The position numbers and the translations under genes are program-made. Shown here piece after piece: positions 9,113-17,341 of a stretch of DNA of 64,000 bases. Below the pieces are notes generated by a model that saw nothing but the letters and a program-made list of their open reading frames with translations, did no database searches and was not told the origin of the DNA. Numbering within the stretch: the first letter of the stretch is position 1; every line of letters starts with the position of its first letter. This DNA comes from Muribaculum gordoncarteri (lineage in GTDB: Bacteria; Bacteroidota; Bacteroidia; Bacteroidales; Muribaculaceae): positions 2,976,001 to 3,040,000 of the forward strand of contig NZ_CP039393.1 in NCBI RefSeq assembly GCF_004803695.1. The letters run 5' to 3'.

Positions 9113-10510
9113 TCAGTCAATAAGTTTGAGTTCGCGCAGGCGGTCGATTGCGGCCTGAGCCTCGGCAACACCCTTGGCGGCCTGAAGCAGCTCCACGGCG
9201 CGGGTGTAGTTGCCGGCCTTTGCTTCAAGGATTCCGCGCGCATAGTCGGCTTCGGGCAAGTTGCCGGCCTTGGCGAGATAGGCGCGTGCCATGTCAAGCT
9301 CGTCGTGGCCTATGGCGGTGAGTCCGGCGTTAAGATTGGCTACGGGCGAGTCGGGATACATTCTCACGGCCACCTCCATAACTTCCTGGAACTCGGGCGA
9401 GTCCTTGTCGAGGCTCTGTGCGAGGCGGAAGAGCTCTTCAAGCGAGAGCTTCTGCGGAGCCGAGGCCATCACTGCGGCTATCTCCTCGACGGTGGTGTAG
9501 TTGCGGATGTTGTAGTTGACGGCGTAGTCGCTGTGACGGAGCGCGGGATACACCTCCTTGAGCAGGAATGAGTATTGCTCGGGGAATTGCGACTTGAGTC
9601 GCCACTCGCGGGCGTCGGGGGCGATGCTGTTGTCGGTGATCAGGGCGAGAATGTCGTCGCGGTTGTCGAGGGTCGACTTCTTCACGTAGTCGATGAGTCC
9701 CTGCCAGTCCTCGGCCTCCCATGATGTGGTCATGAGCCCTGCGGGGAAGCTGTAGAGGTTGCGCACATAGTCGACGAGAGCCTCGGTGCGGCCCTTGGCG
9801 AGTCGCTCGTTGTTGGCGTAGGAGCCTTCGGGCGAGGCATAACCCTTGATCGAGAGCGATGTGATGGTCACGTCCTTGTCGCCCTTGATGGCGTCGATGG
9901 TTGAGCGTATTGCGGCGAGCTCCTCGGGGTTGCGGCGGTAGTCGGGGTCGATGTCGGTGCGGTTGACGCGGAAGTCGATGTAGGCCGAGCCGTGGACTTC
10001 ACGTGTCTTTACGGCCTCGGCTGTGGGCTTCACGTAGACCATGAGGGGCTCAAATGTCTGCGGGGTGAAGTCGAGCCGGGCGAGTTCGCTTGAGGTCGAA
10101 GCCTCGAGTGCGTCGCCGCAGCATCCGTCGACATCGCGCTCAAGGGTGAGCGTCGACATCTCCATCCAGTCGGCGTAGGGAACTACCTCGGAGTAGGCGT
10201 AGGGTTCGCCCTTGCCCGAGCGGAGCATCACGTAGGGTGCGTTGTTGCCGTCGGCGCGCAGGTGCTGGTAGTAGCGTGTGCGGCCGGCCACCACTACGGG
10301 TCGCAGTCGCAGCGAGTCGACACCGTTGGTAATCACGGGACGCAGCCACTCCTCGCGGTTGGATCGCGAGGTCACCTGCTGGGGGTCGACTGTCATGTTG
10401 ACGATGAGGTTGCTCTCGGAGCGTTCGACATTTATGTCGCTTACCGGGTCGGCGGCGGCTGCTGACAGAGCGCAGGCAGCCAACGCCAAGTTCAATATAA
10501 TCTGCTTCAT
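9113..10510 (-). CDS. DUF3868 protein with OmpA-like and TPR-like regions (left operon)
   Basis: A 465-residue exported protein with signal peptide MKQIILNLALAACALSAAAA. The chosen start is ATG 10510, since upstream in-frame sequence overlaps the preceding gene and lacks a signal. After a beta-rich DUF3868 N-terminal domain comes an OmpA-like region near residues 190-270 ('IDFRVNRTDIDPDYRRNPEEL...IKGYASPEGSYANNERLAKGR'), which may contact peptidoglycan. The last about 90 residues are helical and TPR-like. Gene pairs DUF3575-DUF3868 commonly head Bacteroidales fimbrial loci. The role is probably envelope support of fimbrial export or anchoring (inference). It is co-oriented with the fimbrillin, with a 58-nt gap. 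Confidence 0.78.
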   Translation of the reverse strand: MKQIILNLALAACALSAAAADPVSDINVERSESNLIVNMTVDPQQVTSRSNREEWLRPVITNGVDSLRLRPVVVAGRTRYYQHLRADGNNAPYVMLRSGKGEPYAYSEVVPYADWMEMSTLTLERDVDGCCGDALEASTSSELARLDFTPQTFEPLMVYVKPTAEAVKTREVHGSAYIDFRVNRTDIDPDYRRNPEELAAIRSTIDAIKGDKDVTITSLSIKGYASPEGSYANNERLAKGRTEALVDYVRNLYSFPAGLMTTSWEAEDWQGLIDYVKKSTLDNRDDILALITDNSIAPDAREWRLKSQFPEQYSFLLKEVYPALRHSDYAVNYNIRNYTTVEEIAAVMASAPQKLSLEELFRLAQSLDKDSPEFQEVMEVAVRMYPDSPVANLNAGLTAIGHDELDMARAYLAKAGNLPEADYARGILEAKAGNYTRAVELLQAAKGVAEAQAAIDRLRELKLID

Positions 10511-10563
10511 AATCAGCTGAATAGTGGAAATGGTTGTGATGAAGTGAGGTGGGGTGAAAACGT

Positions 10564-11130
10564 TTAGAACACGTAGACAAGGTTGATTGCGGCCTTTGTG
10601 GGGCCTACGTAGTTGTGGGAGCGTCCGGTGTTGACGCGACGGCCGCATCCGGCACACTCAAATGTGTCAAACTTCGTGTAAATCCAACCCACGCCCAGCT
10701 CGGCCTCGATGTTGAAGTGACGGCTCAGGATCCACGAGTAACCGTAGGCCACTCCGAGTCCGCCATACCAGCCCTGGTAGCGGTGGTCCTTGAGGTTTTT
10801 AAGATTGGTACCGAGGAAGTTGAGGCTGCCCATGTCGACATGCCCCACATTGTACTGTCCGCCAAGGGCGTGTGCTGCGACAAAGTGTCCGGCCATAGCG
10901 TCGCAGAACCAGTATCGGGCTTCGGGCTGCACCATCCAGTGCTTCCACTTCTTGCCATGGTCGAGAGTCCATGCGTTGAAATTTCCCGAAAGGTCGACCG
11001 ACCATCGGGGAGCGATTTTAGCCTCGGCACCGAGATTGACTGTGAGGAGTGCGTCATAGACAAGATTGGTCTTGAGTGCTATCTCCTGAGCCTTCATGGT
11101 GTGTGTCGAAGCCAGTAGTGCAAATAGCAA
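10564..11130 (-). CDS. DUF3575 outer-membrane protein, signal peptide frameshifted (left operon)
   Basis: The body is strongly similar to the 192-residue protein at 11831-12409 (shared ALKTNLVYDAL, GKKWKHWMVQPE, AHALGGQYNVG, DHRYQGWY, ending INLVYVF), so it is a DUF3575 beta-barrel-type envelope protein. The natural start by comparison is ATG 11149 (MRKII...), but an eight-base A tract (T on the coding strand) at 11129-11136 is one base longer than in the paralogue and shifts the frame. In the correct frame only TTG 11130 or ATG 11097 remain as starts, giving a short or no signal peptide. An in-frame stop lies at 11146-11148. Either the gene is switched off by slippage or the extra base is a sequencing error. 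Confidence 0.75.
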   Translation of the reverse strand: MLFALLASTHTMKAQEIALKTNLVYDALLTVNLGAEAKIAPRWSVDLSGNFNAWTLDHGKKWKHWMVQPEARYWFCDAMAGHFVAAHALGGQYNVGHVDMGSLNFLGTNLKNLKDHRYQGWYGGLGVAYGYSWILSRHFNIEAELGVGWIYTKFDTFECAGCGRRVNTGRSHNYVGPTKAAINLVYVF

Positions 11131-11136
11131 AAAAAA
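11129..11136 (-). repeat. 8-nt poly-A/T tract causing a frameshift
   Basis: On the coding strand the sequence after ATG 11149 has 13 nt, then eight T, then GCTATTTGCACTACTGGCTTC. The paralogue at 11831 has 13 nt, then seven T, then the same bases. The one-base difference is exactly a frameshift. Confidence 0.75.
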
Positions 11137-11278
11137 TGATCTTTCTCATTTATATTACATTTTCAAGAATAACTTACGATAAATAACAATTGGTCGAATA
11201 ATGCGACGAACCTCTTGTAAACCTTCTTATTATCAGTCGATTAGATGTAGGCTTTTAATTTACACCCGAGAGGATGAT

Positions 11279-11316
11279 AATTTACGATTGCCAAGCCTCT
11301 CTTGCTTAGAGATACT
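11279..11316 (+). repeat. Left inverted repeat of invertible promoter segment
   Basis: This 38-bp repeat matches the reverse complement of 11703-11740 at 34 of 38 positions. The inner 19 bases, TCTCTTGCTTAGAGATACT, are identical. Within them TCTC-N7-GAGA is itself a dyad, as expected for a recombinase crossover site. Confidence 0.85.
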
Positions 11317-11702
11317 TAAGCAACGACAAAAATAGGCATTAACACCGAAATAGACAAGCATTTGCCTTAAAATTAACACATAAAAAATGAGATATTGTTA
11401 AAGTTACAATTTGACTTCGCAGGACGATGTTAAAAATTACCCCCCCCATAAGATGTTGATTGATAGCGAGTTATTTGCGAGTGATTTTGGGCGCTTAAGG
11501 CGAGATGATGAATGACTTAGATGACAAAAAATTTTTTTATGCCGACATGCCGATGTGACAATCTTAAATTTAACTTTTGCGGTGTTGGATGGCGTTAAAC
11601 TGCGTGGCGCGGGCGAGTGGCTGTCGCGGCCTCGTCGGGGTGCTTTGGTGATTTGTTTGCACGTGGTTAATATGCTTGCTATTAGTCTGTTGAATGGCTG
11701 GG
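11317..11702. other. Putative invertible promoter segment between two fimbrial operons
   Basis: This 386-bp AT-rich segment lies between two 38-bp inverted repeats and between divergent paralogous operons. It contains no open frame of note, one strong minus-strand promoter close to the left repeat, and an eight-C tract at 11440-11447. Inversion at the repeats would aim the promoter at the right operon instead. This resembles the recombinase-switched promoters of Bacteroides capsule and surface loci. No recombinase gene is in the window, so a trans-acting invertase is needed. Actual inversion cannot be seen from one assembly. Confidence 0.75.
11327..11358 (-). promoter_or_regulatory. Bacteroidales promoter inside the invertible segment, facing the left operon
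   Basis: On the minus strand CTTG (11358-11355) is followed by 20 nt and TATTTTTG (11334-11327), a full TAnnTTTG -7 box with a good -33 element. Predicted transcription starts near 11320 and runs out through the left inverted repeat into the DUF3575 gene at 11149. No comparable promoter was found in the leaders outside the repeats (11150-11278 and 11741-11830). Confidence 0.72.
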
Positions 11703-11740
11703 AGTATCTCTAAGCAAGAGATGCTTGGTGGTCGTAAATT
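11703..11740 (-). repeat. Right inverted repeat of invertible promoter segment
   Basis: Reverse-complement partner of 11279-11316, with four mismatches, all in the outer half. Outside it lies a 90-nt leader whose last about 30 nt (around 11800-11830) resemble the leader of the left operon, so the recombination sites are flanked by duplicated leaders. Confidence 0.85.
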
Positions 11741-11830
11741 GTTTTGTTTTTTACACATTAGTCGATTGCAAACCAATCATCTGATCTATACACGGTTATT
11801 GTTATTCATTCTTGAAAAATGTAAATAAAA

Positions 11831-12409
11831 ATGCGGAAATTTATTTTTTTGCTATTTGCACTACTGGCTTCGGCCCACACCATGAAGGCTCAGGAGGTGG
11901 CATTAAAGACCAATCTCGTCTATGACGCACTCTTCACAGTCAATCTCGGTGCCGAAGTCCAATTCGCCCCCCGCTGGTCGCTCGACCTCTCGGGCAATCT
12001 CAACGCATGGACCCTTGACCAAGGCAAGAAGTGGAAGCACTGGATGGTGCAGCCCGAGGTGCGCTATTGGTTCTGCGAAGCTCTTGGCGGGCACTTTGTG
12101 GCCACGCATGCCCTTGGCGGACAGTACAATGTGGGCAATGTCGACCTTGACTTCAAGCTGCTTGGCACCAACTTCGGGGCCGTGCGCGATCATCGCTATC
12201 AGGGCTGGTATGCCGGACTTGGCGTGGCCTACGGCTACTTGTGGCTTGTGAGCCGTCACTTCAACATCGAGGCCGAGCTTGGCGTGGGATGGATCCACAC
12301 CGGCTACGACCGTTACAACTGCGCGAGCTGCGGCCGTCGCCTCGGCAAGGGACACCACAACTATTTCGGTCCCACCAAGGCGGCTATCAACCTCGTGTAT
12401 GTATTCTGA
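11831..12409 (+). CDS. DUF3575 outer-membrane protein (right operon)
   Basis: A 192-residue protein with an intact signal peptide (MRKFIFLLFALLASAHTMKAQ) and a beta-rich DUF3575 body. First gene of the right fimbrial operon and nearly a twin of the left copy. Two CxxC-like spacings ('NCASCGRR') near residue 165 are shared with the left copy ('ECAGCGRR'). The family is common at the head of Mfa-type loci in Bacteroidales. Its exact role is unknown, and an outer-membrane assembly or anchoring role is inferred. Expression probably depends on inversion of the upstream segment. Confidence 0.85.
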   Translation: MRKFIFLLFALLASAHTMKAQEVALKTNLVYDALFTVNLGAEVQFAPRWSLDLSGNLNAWTLDQGKKWKHWMVQPEVRYWFCEALGGHFVATHALGGQYNVGNVDLDFKLLGTNFGAVRDHRYQGWYAGLGVAYGYLWLVSRHFNIEAELGVGWIHTGYDRYNCASCGRRLGKGHHNYFGPTKAAINLVYVF

Positions 12410-12450
12410 TTATCAATTCTCGAAAAAAAACGACAATCATTCACTCACTT

Positions 12451-13890
12451 ATGAAGCTAAAGATAACAGGCCTGGCCTGGCTCATGGCCATGGCTTTGCC
12501 CTGCATGGGCGCAGTAATTCCGTCGTCCGATGAAAGGGTGACCAATCTCAGCGTCGAGCGCACCGACAACAGTCTGCTCGTCAACATGACGCTCGACCTC
12601 ACGGGGCTTAAGCTAAAGAGCGACCGCGAAATCACGTTTATCCCCGTAATCACGGCTGGCGACAGCGTCGTGGAATTGCCACAGGTAATTGCTGCGGGAC
12701 GCAACCGCTACATTCAGCATCAGCGTCACAACGACATCGACGAGGGTGCTACGCTCACCCGTGCCGGACACACAATAGATTATCAGGCTATCGTTCCCTA
12801 CCGCCGGTGGATGGCCGACGCCATGCTGTCGATGGCCGAGGACGAGTGTGGCTGCGGATTGTCGCTCGGCTCTCCGTCGACTTCCGATCTGGCTCAGCTC
12901 GACTTCCGCGAGCGCACGTTTGCTCCGCAGTGGGCCTATGTGACTCCCCGTGTCGAGGCGCGCAAGGAGCGCTCGGCCAAGGGGTCGGCCTACATCGACT
13001 TCCGCGTCAACCGCACCGACATCGACCCCGCCTACCGCCGCAATCCGCAGGAGCTGGCCGGTATACGCGACACCATCGACCTTATCAAGAACGACCCCGA
13101 CTCGCGCATCGAGCGCATAACCATCACCGGCTATGCGTCGCCCGATGGTCCCTACGACAACAATGCGCGCCTCGCCGAGGGTCGCACCAAGGCGCTCACC
13201 GGCTATGTGCGCGGCCTCTACGACTTCTCGCCCGAGGTGCTGCGCTCGGCTTCGGTAGCCGAGGACTGGGACGGCCTGCGTCGTTGGGTCGAGCAATCGT
13301 CGATCGACAACCGCGATGCTCTGCTCGACATCATCGCGCTGAGCGACATCACCCCCGATGCCCGCGAGTGGAAAATCAAGTCGAAGTACCCCGCCCAGTA
13401 CCGCTATCTGCTTGAAAATGTGTACCCCGCACTGCGTCACAGCGACTACACCATCGACTATGTGGTGTCGTCGTTCACCGACCCCGAGAAGATAGCCGAG
13501 GTTATGGCCCGCGACCCGCGCAAGCTCAGCCTTCATGAAATGTATCTGCTCGCGCGCAGCATTCCCGGCGACTCGGCCCGCTTCCGCGAGGTATTTGAGG
13601 TGGCTGTAAGGCTCTATCCCGACGCTCCCGAGGCCAACCTTAACGCGGCGGTTACGGCACTGTCGTTTAACGACCTCGACAATGCGGCACGCTATCTGCC
13701 CAAGGCCGGCGACTCGGCCGAGGCTGTATATGCACGAGGAATCCTCGCCGCCAAGCAGGGCGACTGCACTTCGGCGCGCAATCTGCTCGTAAAGGCTTCG
13801 CAGATGGGCCTTGCCGAGGCCGACGCTGCTATCAAGTCGCTCGACGAGTGGGTCGAATGGTCGGCACGAAACTCAAAGACTGAAAACTAA
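12451..13890 (+). CDS. DUF3868 protein with OmpA-like and TPR-like regions (right operon)
   Basis: A 479-residue exported protein. ATG 12451 begins a clean signal peptide (MKLKITGLAWLMAMALPCMGA), while the longer in-frame reading starts inside the DUF3575 gene and is not used. The OmpA-like stretch 'GSAYIDFRVNRTDIDPAYRRNPQEL...ITGYASPDGPYDNNARLAEGRTKAL' is near residues 180-255. The C-terminal about 90 residues resemble tetratricopeptide helices. It parallels the left protein throughout. Likely a periplasm-facing scaffold or anchoring component of the fimbrial export system (inference). Confidence 0.78.
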   Translation: MKLKITGLAWLMAMALPCMGAVIPSSDERVTNLSVERTDNSLLVNMTLDLTGLKLKSDREITFIPVITAGDSVVELPQVIAAGRNRYIQHQRHNDIDEGATLTRAGHTIDYQAIVPYRRWMADAMLSMAEDECGCGLSLGSPSTSDLAQLDFRERTFAPQWAYVTPRVEARKERSAKGSAYIDFRVNRTDIDPAYRRNPQELAGIRDTIDLIKNDPDSRIERITITGYASPDGPYDNNARLAEGRTKALTGYVRGLYDFSPEVLRSASVAEDWDGLRRWVEQSSIDNRDALLDIIALSDITPDAREWKIKSKYPAQYRYLLENVYPALRHSDYTIDYVVSSFTDPEKIAEVMARDPRKLSLHEMYLLARSIPGDSARFREVFEVAVRLYPDAPEANLNAAVTALSFNDLDNAARYLPKAGDSAEAVYARGILAAKQGDCTSARNLLVKASQMGLAEADAAIKSLDEWVEWSARNSKTEN

Positions 13891-13935
13891 TCACGATAAC
13901 ATTCATTTAACACAATCATTTATTAATTCAACAAA

Positions 13936-16107
13936 ATGAAAACTATCAAATTATTAGGGGCTGCGGCAATGCTCGCTTTAGGACTTGCCTCATGCTCTGA
14001 CGACAAGCTTGACAATGGCGGAAGCGATGTCGCTGAAATCGACCACACGATGTATCTCAACGTGGCCATCTCGTCGACCAACGGTTTCGGCTCACGTGCC
14101 TATGAGGGCGGTGACAATCCCGGATTTGAAGCTGGTGAAGCGATAGAGTCGCAGATAGGTACTGCCTATTTCGTATTCTATGAAGAGGAGTTGGGCCCTG
14201 ACGGAAAAACCGGCACCGGAAAGCCCGGAAAGCAGGTGGGTGAAATCGCTGTTGTTTCAACATTCTCCAACAATGTTACCACCGATGCAACAGGTTCAGT
14301 ACTGAAAAGCTATGTTTCAGTTGTGCCCGTTTCGGTTCGCAAGGGCGATCACGAACCCAAGTTTGTGATGTGCTATGTCAACCCCGTAACTCCGGCCAAC
14401 ATCCAGAACCCCATCGACTATATCGAAACTCTTACCCGTCAGGAGGTTACTACCGGTACCGGTGCTAACATGCGTTTCCCCATGAGTAACTCGGTTTACT
14501 ATGATGTTGACGGTAATCTTGTTCGCGCTACTAAAATTGAAGAGGGTCAGCTCTTTGATACCGAGGCTGAGGCCAAGGAGAAAGCTGAAGAGGACGGCGA
14601 AACAGCCAAGGTGAATATCTATGTTGAGCGTTATGCCGCCAAGGTTAAATTCGCGGTAACTCAGACCGATGCGGCTATCCCCGGTTATGCCGCAGGTGAA
14701 GGAACCCAAAAATTCACCCTTAAATTTGTGCCCGAATACTGGGTCGTAAATGCCGAGGGTAAGACATCCTACATCACCAAGTCTTATCGCGCACAGGCTG
14801 CCAACGGTACTATCCTTGGTAGCAACTACACATTGGCCGATGCCAACAACATCATCAACAAGCGATTTGCCACTGCTACCGAGGGTGCCGGAACAATTCT
14901 GACCGAAGCCAATCAGTGGGCTTGGAACAACGCAGGCTTGCATCGTTCATTCTGGGGCTGCTCACCCGCTTACTACTCTACACAGTATCCTGAAGTTGCA
15001 AGCGATATCGATCCTGCTAACCCCGACAAGTATGAGCTTATCTACTTGACCGAAAATCAGGTTCGTACAGGCGGTTACGGTAATCCTGTCAATGCGGTAG
15101 GCGAAACTCCTGCCAAGCTCACCGATTATGTACGTGAAACAACCACCGGAACCGTGGGATTGACTTCAAAGAATCCCGCTGCTGCAGTTCCGTCGATTGC
15201 CCTCTACGGTAAGTACACAATCACTCCCACAACAACGGGTGCCACAGCTCTTCCTGCCAATACTTCATTCTACACCTACATGAAGAATTCCGACGGCAAC
15301 GCCAACATCTACTTCGATGTTGTAAGTAAGGAAACCGATGCCACAGGTGCTGCTAATGGTAACTCGGCTGTTAACGGCGGTACAAGTATGCTTCGCCGCT
15401 TCATCAATCAGCTCTCTGTTTTGGTAAAGCGTACAGGTGAAGGCACTACCGAGGATCCCTATGTCTTTACTCAGTTTGACCCGAGCAAAACTCCCGATCT
15501 TCAGTATCTTGTATCCAACCTTACCATCAAGCGTCCCGTCGATGCTGTTCTCACCACAGGTGTTACCGGTGAGGCTGTCGAGGATCAGGTTAAGCTTGCC
15601 GCCCGTCGTCGCACTATCCAGTTGAATGCCGCTCCTACCGCCGACCAGACTACAGCTGCCGGTTTCACACTGTGCTACGCTTCAGGCAACAGCTATGTTC
15701 CTGTTACCACCGCCAACCTTACCGATGTCAACAAGATTATCTCGCAGAATGTAGGTTACGCCGACTACTACAACCAGGCAAGCGCCTACTTCAACATCCC
15801 CATCAAGCACCTCGGATGGTACCGCAAGGGTAATCTCAACCGCACGGCAACAACTCCCGAAGGTGGAGCTACAACCTACACCGACAACACCACAATCAAC
15901 TGGAACAACGTGATGGTGGGCGACTTCGGCCTTGTGCGCAACCACGTTTACTCTATCAATGTCACCACGATAAAGGGTCTTGGAACCGCTATCGCCGATC
16001 CTACCGACCCCACAGTTCCGCCGGCTGAAACAACCGACTACTTCGTGGCCTATCGACTCAACATCCTCAACTGGGCCATCGTTCCCACCCAGAATGTTGA
16101 ACTCTAA
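13936..16107 (+). CDS. Mfa1-type major fimbrillin (right operon)
   Basis: A 723-residue lipoprotein: signal ending LASC (Cys20), 'MYLNVAISS', possible processing site GSRAYEG near residue 54, and the fimbrillin C-terminus 'FGLVRNHVYSINVTTIKGL...RLNILNWAIVPTQNVEL'. Ends and core patterns (RYAAKVKF, FVPEYW, RSFWGCSPAYY) match the left paralogue, while intervening segments differ, as expected for antigenically variable pilus shafts. It should polymerise into the alternative fibre. Confidence 0.88.
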   Translation: MKTIKLLGAAAMLALGLASCSDDKLDNGGSDVAEIDHTMYLNVAISSTNGFGSRAYEGGDNPGFEAGEAIESQIGTAYFVFYEEELGPDGKTGTGKPGKQVGEIAVVSTFSNNVTTDATGSVLKSYVSVVPVSVRKGDHEPKFVMCYVNPVTPANIQNPIDYIETLTRQEVTTGTGANMRFPMSNSVYYDVDGNLVRATKIEEGQLFDTEAEAKEKAEEDGETAKVNIYVERYAAKVKFAVTQTDAAIPGYAAGEGTQKFTLKFVPEYWVVNAEGKTSYITKSYRAQAANGTILGSNYTLADANNIINKRFATATEGAGTILTEANQWAWNNAGLHRSFWGCSPAYYSTQYPEVASDIDPANPDKYELIYLTENQVRTGGYGNPVNAVGETPAKLTDYVRETTTGTVGLTSKNPAAAVPSIALYGKYTITPTTTGATALPANTSFYTYMKNSDGNANIYFDVVSKETDATGAANGNSAVNGGTSMLRRFINQLSVLVKRTGEGTTEDPYVFTQFDPSKTPDLQYLVSNLTIKRPVDAVLTTGVTGEAVEDQVKLAARRRTIQLNAAPTADQTTAAGFTLCYASGNSYVPVTTANLTDVNKIISQNVGYADYYNQASAYFNIPIKHLGWYRKGNLNRTATTPEGGATTYTDNTTINWNNVMVGDFGLVRNHVYSINVTTIKGLGTAIADPTDPTVPPAETTDYFVAYRLNILNWAIVPTQNVEL

Positions 16108-16153
16108 TCGATCAATCATCTAAGCCGCCGCGCGCCACGGGCGCTCAACCGTT

Positions 16154-16217
16154 GACCGACTGTGGTCCGCGTCGGTTTTCAAAACCTAAGGTCGCAGGTG
16201 GATGACTACCACCTGCG
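16154..16217 (+). terminator. Intercistronic hairpins between major subunit and anchor genes
   Basis: Two hairpins follow the major fimbrillin gene. GACCGAC (16154-16160) pairs with GTCGGT (16171-16176) and is followed by TTTTC. CGCAGGTGG (16193-16201) pairs perfectly with CCACCTGCG (16209-16217) but has no T-run. The position matches the attenuator in the left operon, so partial termination to limit anchor and tip expression is plausible. Confidence 0.45.
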
Positions 16218-16257
16218 GTCACCAATAAAAAATAAACTAAATTACTGCATTTCAACA

Positions 16258-17301
16258 ATGTTACGATCTATTTCACGATTCTTGAGCCCCCTGCTCATTG
16301 GAGCAATGGCTTTAATGTCGGGTTGCGGCTTGGTCACCGAGGATGTCGAGCCATGTACCATGACTTATCAGCTTAAGTTCAAGTATGACTACAATATCCT
16401 TGAAGCCGATGCTTTCAACCGACAGGTTCATTCGGTCAACGTGTGGGCCTTTGACTCGCAGGGTCGCCTCGCGTGGACCGGCAGCGAGGCGGGAAAAGCG
16501 CTTGAGTCGCCCGACTATGTGATGAAGGCCGAGCTCGCTCCGGGACGCTACGACTTCCTTGCCTGGTGCGGATTCTCCACCGGCGACCCATTCAAGCTCG
16601 CCACCTACACTCCATCGTCGATCGAGGAGCTGAAGGTGACGCTCGCCACTCTCGGCGACGGTGACGGAAAACTATATGTCGACAGCGAGCTGCCCGGGCT
16701 ATTCCACGGCTTGCTTGAGGATGTGACGCTCATCAGCTCCGAAACCGAGCACGTGGTGCAGACCGTAACGCTGCCCCTGATGAAGGACACCAAGACAGTG
16801 CGCCTCATGCTGCAGCACCTCGACGGCTCGCCCATCGAGCAGCGCGACTTCTCGGTAACCATCACCGACAACAATCAGCACCTCGACTGGAACAACGACG
16901 TGATGGACGGCCCCTGGTTTGACTACCGCCCGTGGTATGTCAACTACGGTCAGGTCACGATGCCCGAAGGCTCGCGCACCGACGCTTCGGGACGCGCCAT
17001 AACCTCGGTGGCGTCGCTGCTCTTTGAAATGTCGACATCGCGTCTGCGTGCCGGACACAACACCGTGCTCACCGTACACCGCAACTGGGACGACCGTGAC
17101 ATTATACGCATCCCGCTCATCGACTACCTCCTACTCGTCAAGGGCCACTACAACGAGCGTTACTCCGACCAGGAGTATCTCGACCGCATGGACGAGTTCA
17201 ACCTCGTGTTCTTCATCGATGCCGACAGCAACTGGTACACCGCCGCCGGAATCATGATCAACAACTGGACCATCGTGCCCCCGCAGGACACCGAAATGTA
17301 A
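16258..17301 (+). CDS. Mfa2/FimB-type fimbrial anchor lipoprotein (right operon)
   Basis: A 347-residue lipoprotein with signal ending LMSGC. The upstream in-frame GTG at 16162 lies in hairpin sequence and would bury the signal, so ATG 16258 is chosen. Family marks: 'CTMTYQLKFKYDYN', 'VHSVNVWAFDSQGRL', 'LAPGRYDFLAWCGF', 'NLVFFIDADSNWY' and the end 'NNWTIVPPQDTEM', all parallel to the left anchor. Expected to hold the base of the fibre at the outer membrane. Confidence 0.85.
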   Translation: MLRSISRFLSPLLIGAMALMSGCGLVTEDVEPCTMTYQLKFKYDYNILEADAFNRQVHSVNVWAFDSQGRLAWTGSEAGKALESPDYVMKAELAPGRYDFLAWCGFSTGDPFKLATYTPSSIEELKVTLATLGDGDGKLYVDSELPGLFHGLLEDVTLISSETEHVVQTVTLPLMKDTKTVRLMLQHLDGSPIEQRDFSVTITDNNQHLDWNNDVMDGPWFDYRPWYVNYGQVTMPEGSRTDASGRAITSVASLLFEMSTSRLRAGHNTVLTVHRNWDDRDIIRIPLIDYLLLVKGHYNERYSDQEYLDRMDEFNLVFFIDADSNWYTAAGIMINNWTIVPPQDTEM

Positions 17302-17341
17302 CAACAACGCTAAATCAGCCACTCTCTTTTTATAAGCGTAA

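Noticed and set aside
11460-11489. Plus-strand promoter candidate inside the invertible segment (TTG-N19-TGATTTTG)
   Set aside because: The -7 box lacks the conserved A at position 2 and lies over 200 bp from the right repeat, so it is much weaker than the minus-strand promoter. It is kept only as a possibility.
12613-13536. 307-codon open frame on the minus strand
   Set aside because: Antisense to the DUF3868 gene and Val/Gly/Arg-rich, a by-product of G+C-rich codon usage.
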